The position numbers were made by a program, and so were the translations under genes. From assembly GCA_026770575.1 (NCBI GenBank), contig MU657183.1, positions 482,971-502,241 on the forward strand: a stretch of 19,271 nucleotides of DNA. The letters are read 5' to 3'. This document shows, in pieces, positions 9,102 through 16,520 of the stretch. The notes beneath the pieces were generated by a model, which ran no database searches, had not been told where the DNA came from, and worked only from the letters and a program-made list of their open reading frames with translations. The first letter of the stretch is position 1, and each line of letters starts with the position of its first letter. This DNA is from Pelagophyceae sp. CCMP2097 (lineage: Eukaryota; Sar; Pelagophyceae).

Positions 9102-9295
9102 TGCACAGCTGTGGGCCTGGCACTCTGACACTCGTGCACTGCCCAGGATGTCGCTCTGCCATCCCACGTGCAGCGCGAGGCTGCGCCGTGAGCGTCTGAA
9201 CGGAGGTGTTACGAGACTCCCGGTGCGAATACCGACGGCCCGAGCGCGAGGCCGGCGGCGGACGACTCTAGCGCCCGCTGCGTCCGATCGCATCG

Positions 9296-9447
9296 TCACA
9301 GCGCGGTGTCCCAGAGCCGCGCCGTCCCGTCGCGGCTCGCCGTCACGAGACGCGTGCCGTCGGGCGAGAACGCGCAGCTGTCGACGAGGTCGGCGTGTCC
9401 AACGAGCGCATGCAGCGCGCCCGTCTCGACGTCCCAGAGCCGCGCAT
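9296..9447 (-). pseudogene. WD40-repeat fragment (C-terminal remnant)
   Basis: Reading the minus strand from about 9447 down to a TGA at 9298-9296 gives [17 protein letters not shown], then [20 protein letters not shown], then DTAL and a stop. These are the hallmarks of WD40 repeats: one WD ending, one complete blade with GH, SPDG and RLWD. Upstream of this the frame reads a Gly/Pro stretch without WD40 features, so only the last one to two blades remain. WD40 proteins form propellers that bind other proteins. This piece is too short to fold alone and is best read as a captured or broken end of a larger gene. Confidence 0.8.
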
Positions 9448-9528
9448 AGGGCCCCGCAGGGGCCGAGAGCCCACCACTATCTAAGCACTGTTTGGCTCCC
9501 CCAGACTCGGCGCGACGTCAAAGAACAA

Positions 9529-9557
9529 TAGAGACCTTCACTTTTTTTCTAACTGGT
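9529..9557. repeat. Terminal fragment of the MITE-D family
   Basis: TAGAGACCTTCACTTT, a T-run and CTAACTGGT match the terminal repeat of the element at 15948-16517. The MITE-A copy at 9560 is inserted immediately after it at a TA, so only this end is visible here. Confidence 0.7.
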
Positions 9558-9559
9558 TA

Positions 9560-9943
9560 CTGGGGGGCTCAGCCATTTTCCCGAATCGCCAATTACCTGC
9601 GCCAAAAATCGAAGTCGGAAAAAAATAAAGGGGAAAATCAGCAAGTACGAAAATCCCGAAGGCTGAACCTCAACACCAAAAGATCAGACTTCCCGCCAAA
9701 AATCGTAGATTCTGACCTCCATTTCAGCTGAAATGGAAGCAATAATTTGATTTTCACATGAAATAGAGTCAAATACACTGATTTTCACACGAAATTGCTG
9801 TATTTAAATTATTGAGTGGCGTTTTGGAAATATTGAAAAAGTCCATAAATTTTAAAATATTTCCCGACCACAGAAGTCGTACTACGAAATATTAAAAGGG
9901 TTCCCCGCGTAGTGAAAACTGGGAAAATGGCTGAGCCCCCCAG
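9560..9943. mobile_element. MITE-A copy 1, intact, 384 bp
   Basis: The ends are perfect inverted repeats of at least 23 bp (CTGGGGGGCTCAGCCATT... and complement). TA flanks both sides (9558-9559 and 9944-9945), a TA target duplication like that of Tc1/mariner-type elements. The interior is AT-rich and has no coding frame. Two related copies follow in this window. Assignment to Tc1/mariner rests only on the TA duplication. Confidence 0.88.
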
Positions 9944-10068
9944 TACTGGAGGACCCAGCCACTTTCCCAAAAGTCCATAAACCCCGGCCAAAAATCGAAG
10001 TACGAAAACAAAAAGCGGGAAAATCAAAAAGTACGAAAATCCCTCACTTAACCCCGTTCGTTGCCTGT

Positions 10069-10153
10069 GCTCAAAGGTATTAAGTCTACTGCGTCTATTA
10101 ACAGCGTAAAAATGGTTTTACACGAGGTCGCCGGTTCGAGCCCGGCTTTGAGT
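10069..10153 (+). other. tRNA-like sequence with acceptor stem and T-arm
   Basis: GCTCAAA at 10069-10075 can pair with TTTGAGT at 10147-10153. Next to the latter lies a perfect T-arm: stem GCCGG, loop TTCGAGC, stem CCGGC (10130-10146), preceded by a tRNA-like variable segment AGGTC. The D- and anticodon arms do not fold convincingly, so I do not call a working tRNA. The GGTTCGAGCCC core also resembles an RNA polymerase III B box, as expected in a tRNA-derived SINE. Confidence 0.4.
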
Positions 10154-10195
10154 ATAAAATAAAATTCGGAAAAATATCAGCAAGTGAAATGAATG

Positions 10196-10224
10196 TACGC
10201 CGGTTCAAATCCGGGTCTGGGTAC
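10196..10224 (+). other. Second B-box/T-arm-like sequence
   Basis: GCCGGTTCAAATCCGGG forms a T-arm-like hairpin with a TTCAAAT loop and is followed by GTACCA. It lies about 70 bp after the first such sequence and may be a diverged repeat of it. No cloverleaf is visible upstream. Confidence 0.3.
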
Positions 10225-10415
10225 CAAAACACCTCAATAAGAATGGGATATGTTTATATACACTTTTCTCAACTGGCTCCTGGCACTGGGACCGGAAATC
10301 CCTTTTGCCAGGGCATACGTCAGTGGCAGATGGTGTCAAATTTTATGTCAACAGCCGCCCCTCTGGATGCGCAGTCTCGACTGCTACCTTGGATTAAGTG
10401 GTTTTTCACCCCCCC

Positions 10416-10497
10416 GGAAACCGTTCGGTCTCTGTGGCTCCTTGTTTGACTCTGCTCGTCCGCGCCCTGCTCGTCCACGACACGCGTCGCGTAAGCT
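10416..10497. repeat. 82-bp direct repeat, copy 1
   Basis: Starts GGAAACCGTTCGGTCTCTGT and ends CGCGTCGCGTAAGCT. It appears identical to 11228-11309, 812 bp downstream. Identity in an otherwise decayed region suggests a recent duplication or terminal repeats of a young element. Confidence 0.85.
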
Positions 10498-11227
10498 TCC
10501 CCCCACAAAAATGCCCGACGTTGCATCTCCCGCGCTGTGGTCGGGTGCTAGTCAACTCGGTTGGACTTTCATCACCTCCAGAGAGACGTTTCGTTCCCTT
10601 GCTTTACACTTCCGAGTGCAAAGCGAGTGCGCTCGTTGCGTGCGCTTAGAGGTGCAAACGTCTACCGCTTCGTCCACTCCTAGCTCCGCAGCCGGGTATC
10701 AATCTAAGGGCAGATTTTTTTGGGGAAGTTTGCACGATCTTGAGACACGCTTGGGCTTGACGCAACTTTTGCCATCGACATCGACCTCAACAATGCTGTT
10801 ATTTCATTCGACTCTGTGCCTCTGGGGGATTCGGTTTGAGAGACATTGAGAGCCCCGAGTCGAGAGGCACAAGTGTTGTTTGTTGGTCGCGGAGAGCTGA
10901 AAAGCCCGGGACCGTTCTCCTTCTTGGTTTGTTTTTACGGCCGATGTTTCCGGCTCTCGGTCGTCGCGCGGCTGGGCGTTCTACCCAACCAGCTCCGCCT
11001 CTGGGCTCCGCCTCTGGGCTCAAACAACGGTTGTGAATATAGGGACTGATTTAAATCTCTTGAATTCCCACTCAGAACAATTTTTACTTTTGGGAGGAGA
11101 CAAGGAGCTTGAGAGACCGCGGGCCCGTCCTCGGGGGAAGCAGGGCGCGCCCGTCAGTAGGACCGTGCTCGTCATCTCCACGCTACACCTAGGTGCGCTT
11201 ACTCGAAGCGCGGCGTCCTTTGCCCTT

Positions 11228-11309
11228 GGAAACCGTTCGGTCTCTGTGGCTCCTTGTTTGACTCTGCTCGTCCGCGCCCTGCTCGTCCACGACACGCGTC
11301 GCGTAAGCT
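11228..11309. repeat. 82-bp direct repeat, copy 2
   Basis: Second copy of the 10416-10497 sequence. It is followed after a C-rich run by a third partial copy (CTCGTCCACGACACGCGTCG, 11323-11342), right next to the end of the insertion. Confidence 0.85.
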
Positions 11310-11652
11310 CCCCCCCGCTCCGCTCGTCCACGACACGCGTCGATACGTGAATATTCTTCCCTCCCAGTTTGTGCACACCAAAAGTTCCGACTTCCCGCCG
11401 AAAATTGTAGATTCTGCTGGGATCCATTTCAGCTGAAATGGAGCCAATGACCTTGATTTTCACATGAAAAAGAGCCAAATCTTTTGATTTTCACACGAAA
11501 GTGCTGGATTTAAATTATTGTGTGACATTTTGGAAACATTGAAAAAGTCCATAATTTTTGAAATATTTCCCGCCCGCAGAAACAGAACAGCGAAACCGAA
11601 AGTGGGTTTTCCCGCGAGGTGCAAACCGGGAAGTTGGCTGGGTCCCCCAGTA

Positions 11653-11956
11653 GCGCATTCGACGCGCCCTGAAGCGGCGAATCCGAAAACGCTACTCCTA
11701 CTGTGATTAGAGAAAGTTTCCTTTTTAGCGAAAACGCCATTTGTACTCTTTTGGACGTTTGTGGTGCAAGCGCCGCGGCCAATCTTGATGTGCCCGAAGC
11801 CCGTCTAGCGCGATAACGTAAAAAGCAGCTCCAAAACTGATTTCGTTTCGATGCCGTTTCGGAGAGTTTCTCGTGTGAAAGCAGTTGCTTGCTTAAGATC
11901 CACCCTGGGTGGGGCTGTTACAAAAACGAACGTTAATTAACATAACTTGTGACTTA
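11653..11956. other. Spacer without recognisable features
   Basis: This lies between MITE-A copy 2 and copy 3. It contains no convincing reading frame and no repeat shared with other parts of the window. Its last two bases (11955-11956) are the TA flanking MITE-A copy 3. Confidence 0.5.
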
Positions 11957-11991
11957 CCGGGGGACCCAGCCATCTTCCCAAAAGTCCATAA

Positions 11992-12475
11992 CACAGCGGA
12001 GAATCGGCGATCCGACTGTCGCCGAACCCGGACACTGTTTATATATGAAGCGACACACGCGACCGGCCATAGGAGACCGGCACCGATTCTCCGCTGTGCT
12101 CCCCCGCACGCCGCCGGAGGGACTTGCTCGTGAGGCGGAGTGGACTGGACACCAAAGTCCCTGCGCAGTACGTGAGTTGTGCCTCGCACGTGGCTCCCGT
12201 ACTCGCGTCACTCCACTTGAACATATGCACTCCCCCGGCTAGTGCCGTCTCCGGGAATCGAACCCGCGACTCATCTCCCACGCAAGCGTGATACTGATTG
12301 CCCATAACCGTAGATAATACGCAGCAACACATACAATCGCCAAAAGGAGATTGCCGGTCTCCCATGGCCGGTCGCGTGTGTCGCTTCATATATAAACAGT
12401 GTCCGGGTTCGGCGACAGTCGGATCGCCGATTCTCCGCTGTTCGGCGACAGTCGGATCGCCGATTCTCCGCTGTG
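11992..12475. mobile_element. MITE-B, 484 bp, about 90-bp TIRs, CATAA target duplication
   Basis: The left arm (11992-12082, starting CACAGCGGAGAATCGGCGAT) is repeated inverted at 12352-12441 with about one mismatch. The right end carries an extra tandem copy of the terminal 33 bp (12409-12441 and 12442-12474). CATAA flanks both ends (11987-11991 and 12476-12480). The same site without the insertion is seen in MITE-A copy 2 near 9980, so the boundaries are secure. Each arm contains a TATATA motif. It encodes no recognisable protein. The superfamily is unknown. Confidence 0.92.
12243..12305 (-). other. tRNA-like region with B-box inside MITE-B
   Basis: On the minus strand GCGGGTTCGATTCCCGG resembles a tRNA T-arm. 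It is preceded by a possible broken anticodon-arm segment (CACGC...GCGTG) and, further out, GGTTATGGGCAATCA, which recalls a D-arm. The T-stem has one mismatch and the anticodon loop is too short, so this is at best a decayed tRNA or a Pol III-type box. Confidence 0.35.
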
Positions 12476-12896
12476 CATAACCCCGGCCAAAAAACGAAGT
12501 AGGAAAATCAAAAGCGGGAAAATCAAAAGTACGAAAATCCCCCTCCCAGTTTGTGCACACCAAAAGTCCCGACTTCCCGTCGAAAATCATAGATTATGGG
12601 CTCCATTTCAGCTGCAATGGAGCCAATCACCTCGATTTTCACATAAAATAGAGCAAAATCACTTGGTTTTCACACGAAATTTTCGGATTTTAATTATTGA
12701 GTGACATGGTGGAAATATTGAAAAAGTTCATTAATTTTAAAATATTTCCCACCCACAGAAACGGAACAGCGAAAACAAAAGTGGGTTTTCCTGCGTGGTG
12801 CAAATCGGGAAAGTGGCTGGGTCCCCCAGCACAGCTGTTTCAAAGCCTCTAAAAAGCGGACTTCGTTTGAGAAATTAAAAGGATTCAGAAAAAGGG

Positions 12897-13433
12897 TTGT
12901 TCTGGAACCACTCCCCCGGGCTTATGCACCTCGCGCGCGCATGCCGCGTGCTGACCAACGACGAAATCGAGACGCTCTGCGGTATGTGCGAGTCGGTGCC
13001 GCGGCGGCTGCGCCAGCTCGTCGCGAACCGCCAGATCAAGACGCACATGGCCGAATTCGAGGTGCCGCGGTTTGTGCGGTGCTGGCGCACCCTCGGGCTG
13101 TTTTGCGAAGACGCGTTCGAGAGCATCCACGCTCTGATGAACCGCATGAAAATGCGATTCGCATGCATCCGCGACCGCCTGCGTCTGGGGGAATGGTTGA
13201 AAACTCTGGACCGCCACAACGTTGCAAACGGAGTCGCGAGCGGTTTCCCGACGCGCCTCAAAAGGCACCCTAGGCGACTGCGTGAAGCGCGACAAGCTCA
13301 TGTTCACAGCCCTCGGTCTTGAAGGAGAACGCCAGCCTCGTCGACGGTATCACGGCAGAAGCGAGACGCGGCAAGTATGCGAAAAAGCCCAGGAAGGCCG
13401 ACGCGACCGCCGCGGTGGCCGCGGCCGCCGCCT
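12897..13433 (+). pseudogene. C-terminal remnant of another transposase
   Basis: The frame from about 12897 reads LTNDEIETLCGMCESV and RFVRCWRTLGLFCEDAFESI, then HALMNRMKMRF. The GLF-x-E-x3-ES-x-H-x3-N pattern is typical of the C-terminal part of DDE-type transposable-element proteins, though I cannot name the superfamily. Similarity then moves to the +1 frame (DKLMFTALGLEG, near 13291) and then to a third frame ending in an alanine-rich basic tail, with a stop near 13433. This implies frameshifts or unrecognised introns. The 5' end is cut off near the MITE-A copy, so this is a fragment. It is not the same protein as the one at 850-5039. Confidence 0.6.
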
Positions 13434-13439
13434 GAAGTT

Positions 13440-13638
13440 TACGTCTTAAGTACGCGCCTTATCTCATCATCGGACTGTCGAGGGGGAAAAGAGACCCGAG
13501 GTGCCCCATCGTGGCTGCGCTTCAACGCTTCACAACCCAAAAATGCTTGGACTCAAGTTGGAGAGACCCTTTCTTCCTATCTCGAGCGGGTTTTCTCATA
13601 GGAAATATTCTATAGATTTCTAGAAGCGTCTCGAAGAT
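13440..13638. other. Spacer without recognisable features
   Basis: No convincing reading frame or repeat is visible between the transposase remnant and the hairpin element. Confidence 0.4.
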
Positions 13639-13759
13639 CGTAACTCGCCAGCGCGCGAGTATAAGGTGTACCCATTATAAGCAGTTATGCTCGTTATGCT
13701 CATAGCTACCATCCTGGCCTAGATGGGTACACCTTATACTCCCGCGCTGACGAGTTACG
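13639..13759. mobile_element. MITE-C, 121-bp hairpin element
   Basis: The 37-bp arms (13639-13675, CGTAACTCGCCAGCGCGCGA..., and 13723-13759) are inverted copies with two mismatches around a 47-bp loop. The loop holds a GTTATGCTC duplication. The flanks show no clear target duplication. The size and structure fit a small foldback MITE. Confidence 0.75.
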
Positions 13760-14037
13760 GTGCAAAGGGTCAAAGTTGGAGGCGTATCTCACCAAGAAGA
13801 CGCGCCCCTAGCAATTTTTTCTTACCAAACTATGCAATGCCTACGGACCCGCTCGATCCCGCGAGGGGCCTCCGATTCGCCTCGGGTGGGGTGCGTGCTG
13901 TAGCCGGGAAGTTGAGGACTTTTTCCGACTTTTTCTGAGAATCGCCAAAAACGAAATCCACCTTTGAAACAGCTGCGCCAGTACAAAAAAAAGAAAAAAT
14001 GCTGTGAAAACAACAGGTTTAAAAACGTGTCCAGCAC

Positions 14038-14134
14038 GAGAGTCCCGCTCCACGCGCTATCTCAGAACGCGGCCATGATGAACGTGTTGAGGAAGAGTAT
14101 GCCACCGAGGGTCCCGCTCCACGCGCTATCTCAG
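14038..14134. repeat. 28-bp direct repeat, 69 bp apart
   Basis: GTCCCGCTCCACGCGCTATC with CTCAG following occurs near 14041 and again near 14110. The spacing matches the period of the array that follows, so this may be its diverged start. From 13760 to 14037 no feature is visible. Confidence 0.7.
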
Positions 14135-14159
14135 CAGCATACCCGTGCCGTAGCAGGGC

Positions 14160-14590
14160 AGGTCCAAGCGCGGCACGACGACGTCGAGCGCCGGGTCCGC
14201 CACGACGCCGTCGGACAACATGGGGACGATCAGGTCCAGGCACTGCACGTCGAGGCCCAGTGCCAGTCGTCGCAACGCCGTCGGGCGGCGTGGGCACGAT
14301 CAGGTCCAGGTAGTGCACGTCGAGGCCGAGCGCCAGCCACCGCAAAGCCGTCAGACGCGATGGGCACGAGCGGGTCCAGGCTGTGCACATCGAGGCCGAG
14401 CGCCAGGATCCGCCACGACGCTGTCGGGCAACGTGGACACGTGCAGGTACAGGCGCAGCACGCCAAGGCCGAGCGCCGGGTCTGCCGCGACGCCGCCGGG
14501 CAAGGTTGGCACGAGCAGGTCCAGGCGGTGCACGGCCAGGCCGAGCGCCGAGATCGCCGCTATGGCGTCGGGTGGACACGAGCGACTTGC
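14160..14590. repeat. Degenerate tandem array, 70-73-bp period, about six copies
   Basis: The word GGCCGAGCGCC or a close variant recurs at about 14254, 14324, 14394, 14467 and 14539, with a more diverged copy near 14185. Neighbouring GGTCCAGG and TGCAC words keep the same spacing. Read on the minus strand, single units give leucine-rich segments such as ALGLDVHYLDLIVPTPPDGV. Unit lengths of 70, 72 and 73 shift the frame, so any protein repeat is now broken. The 24-residue unit recalls leucine-rich-type repeats, but I cannot assign a family. Confidence 0.65.
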
Positions 14591-14599
14591 CCACCGTGA

Positions 14600-15947
14600 T
14601 GCCCACCTTGCTGCCCACAAATTTTCTTTGAGCGATTTGTGGCAGCGCCGAGCTGGTATTGGGTCCGCGCGCGCGCCGCCGTCCGAGCCGCCGAGGCGGA
14701 GCCGACGAAGCGGAGGAGCGCAAGCGACGCGCCCGCCAGAGAGTCCAGAACAAAAAACATCGCTGGTTTGTGTTGTGTTGTGCGTTTCTTGGCGGTTCAT
14801 CGCGCAAGTCTGGGCCTTTAGTCGATGGCGTCACCCCCAGTATATACCAAACCCTTACAAAACGAGGCGGCCTTTTTTGCGCCTTTTTGGGGGTTTCGGA
14901 ACTTTGGGTCGGAAAAGTCCGAGGAGGCCGAATTGTAGGGTCCGAGTTCGGTTTATACCAACTTGGAATTCCTAGGTTCTAGCCCTCTCTTTTGGCATAA
15001 AGTCTTTCTCGGGCGGTAGGGATTTCTCAGCGCGCGCGCGCTCCCTGGAGGTCGCGAGTGGCGCGTTCGACGCGCAGCGTTGCGGGCCATACTGAGTACC
15101 AAAAGGGTCCCCAACAAAATGATTCATACCGTACTCACGCTCTCTCGCACGTGGCCGTCGACTGGGGATTCTAGTTCCGAACTATGCATGGTCCAACACC
15201 GCCAGGCAAGCGCCGGGGCGTCGGCCGACCCGCGTGCTTACAGGGTTCGCGGGCGGGGTCAGGGAGGTTGCTCGACTGTTGGGTCAATGCTGGTCATAGG
15301 AAGATGCCCGACGGCGCGCGCCGCTCCTCACGGGCGATCCCCGCAGCCGAACAGGCCCATAAACGCCGAGAGGCGCGGCGCGGGCGCCGTCATCCTAGAC
15401 GCCATGCCCACCTTGCGGTCGTGCCTTGCGGTCGCATGCAGTCGCCTCATCCGCACCAGGGCGATTCCAGAGGATGGCGCGGCGTGTGTCCTCGCTCCCG
15501 ACGTCACGGGAGCGCCGCGTGTGCGCGCCAACGCCACCGCCGACCGCCTATTTGATTTTGGAACTTGGACGCCCTTCCATTTCAAAGGCCTGGGATGTTC
15601 CAAGGCTTAGGATGTTCCACGCCGGCGTGGCGCAGAGATCCGACGATGCACCACGGCGGACGGCGGCGCTTTGTTGGCGCTAGACAAGGCGGGGGCGTCG
15701 TCGTCTGCGGCCTAGGTGATGGAGGCATGGACACGTTGAAACTGGTGCTATGCAGGTAGGCGCTTGACAGATTGATGCTCTCGCTCCGTGGCGAGGCCCT
15801 CCACCAGCTCGGATCGACCTGTGGCAGGGAATACCCGAGACAAGTGCAATGTACGGCGCACACACGGCGCGCCTTGGACGACGATGCATTGAGCCAAGCG
15901 CATGGGCCCTTCTTTGTGCTTCTTTGTGCTTTCGAGACTTTATATAT
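14600..15947. other. Region without a supported gene
   Basis: Several GC-rich frames are open here, for example 15080-15610 on the + strand, but none shows a recognisable domain. They overlap frames of similar length on the other strand. A short alternating CG run lies at about 15031-15041, and a small GATGTTCCA duplication near 15594. Confidence 0.4.
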
Positions 15948-16517
15948 TAGAGACCTTCACTTTTTCTAAGCCAAGCCGACCGGGCTGTGCGCATCTCCTT
16001 CTCCGGCCGATGCGCCCCGCGCGCTCAGATCCGTCAGACTCGACGAAGGAAAATATAACGCACTTGCATTCAACGGCGAGTCAACGGCACTTAGATTCAA
16101 ATCCGACAAGTGGTCTTGATGGCGCGCTCGCGCGCCGCCCCCCAATCAACCGGCCGCGGGCGCCTCGATGGAGGCCGCGGCACGATCGGCCGCCTCCCCC
16201 GCTTTGGCGGCGCGCCGGCACCGCCGCGCGTCGCGCGCGCGCTGCGCGGCGGACCTGGGCGCGCCCCGCCCACGGGCGTCGTTTCGAGCGCGCCGTCGCG
16301 GCTGCGCGCCACGGCGATAAGTCCGTTCAACCCTCTCTTTTCCTGTTGTGCAAGGTCAGTTCGACGCAAATACACGAGTTTATAACTAGTTTCTAACTCG
16401 AATTTTCTAACTGCTAGTTAGAAATCTGGAGTTTCTAACCAGTTTCTAACTGGTTTGACGCAATTACACGAGTTTCTAACCAGTTTCTAACAAATTAGAA
16501 AAAAGTGAAGGTCTCTA
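15948..16517. mobile_element. MITE-D, 570 bp
   Basis: The terminal inverted repeats TAGAGACCTTCACTTTTT...CTAA (15948) and its complement (ending 16517) are about 22 bp with one length difference. If the true terminus is GAGACC, then TATTA flanks both sides (15945-15949 and 16516-16520) as a 5-bp duplication. The right side abuts MITE-E. The interior is GC-rich with no recognised protein. Another end of this family is at 9529-9557. Confidence 0.75.
16356..16500. repeat. Subterminal TTTCTAAC repeats of MITE-D
   Basis: TTTCTAAC and its variants (TTTCTAACCAG, TTTCTAACTGG, TTTCTAACTCG) occur many times just inside the right end. A longer block, GACGCAA-TACACGAGTTT, occurs near 16358 and again near 16457. 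Clustered subterminal repeats of this kind are binding sites for element proteins in CACTA-type transposons. The same role here is inference. Confidence 0.65.
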
Positions 16518-16520
16518 TTA

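Larger units (their letters stand above)
10045..11357. mobile_element. Unclassified 1.3-kb insertion inside MITE-A copy 2
   Basis: It interrupts MITE-A with TCCCT on both sides (10040-10044 and 11358-11362), a probable 5-bp target duplication. The ends show no clear inverted repeat. Contents: two tRNA-like T-arm sequences near the left end, an identical 82-bp direct repeat pair, and a small CTCCGCCTCTGGG duplication near 10992. No recognisable protein is encoded. It may be a SINE-like or composite element, but the class is unknown. Confidence 0.55.
9946..11650. mobile_element. MITE-A copy 2, split by a 1.3-kb insertion
   Basis: The left part (9946-10044, starting CTGGAGGACCCAGCCACTTT) and the right part (11363-11650, ending GGCTGGGTCCCCCAG) together match MITE-A copy 3 along its length and total about 387 bp. 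TA flanks both outer ends (9944-9945, shared with copy 1, and 11651-11652). The two parts meet at the same internal point, GAAAATCCC / CCCTCCCAG, which is continuous in copy 3. Confidence 0.8.
11957..12829. mobile_element. MITE-A copy 3, split by MITE-B
   Basis: It starts CCGGGGGACCCAGCCATCTT after a TA (11955-11956) and ends GGCTGGGTCCCCCAG before CA, probably a decayed TA. Without the 484-bp MITE-B and one 5-bp target duplication it is 384 bp, the same length as copy 1. The internal blocks (GATTTTCACA, the GAAAAAGT run, TTTAAAATATTTCCC) follow the same order as in copies 1 and 2. Confidence 0.85.

Noticed and set aside
10069..10224. Two functional tRNA genes
   Set aside because: Only the T-arm (and one acceptor stem) fold. 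The D- and anticodon arms are missing or irregular.
10416..11309. 82-bp direct repeats as LTRs of a retrotransposon
   Set aside because: Too short for usual LTRs, no TG...CA ends, and no retroelement protein between them.
14160..14590. CRISPR array
   Set aside because: Unit lengths vary, units are diverged along their whole length, there is no repeat/spacer pattern, and the DNA is eukaryotic.
15080..15610. 176-codon + strand frame
   Set aside because: No recognisable domain, similar-length frames on the opposite strand, no splice or promoter support.
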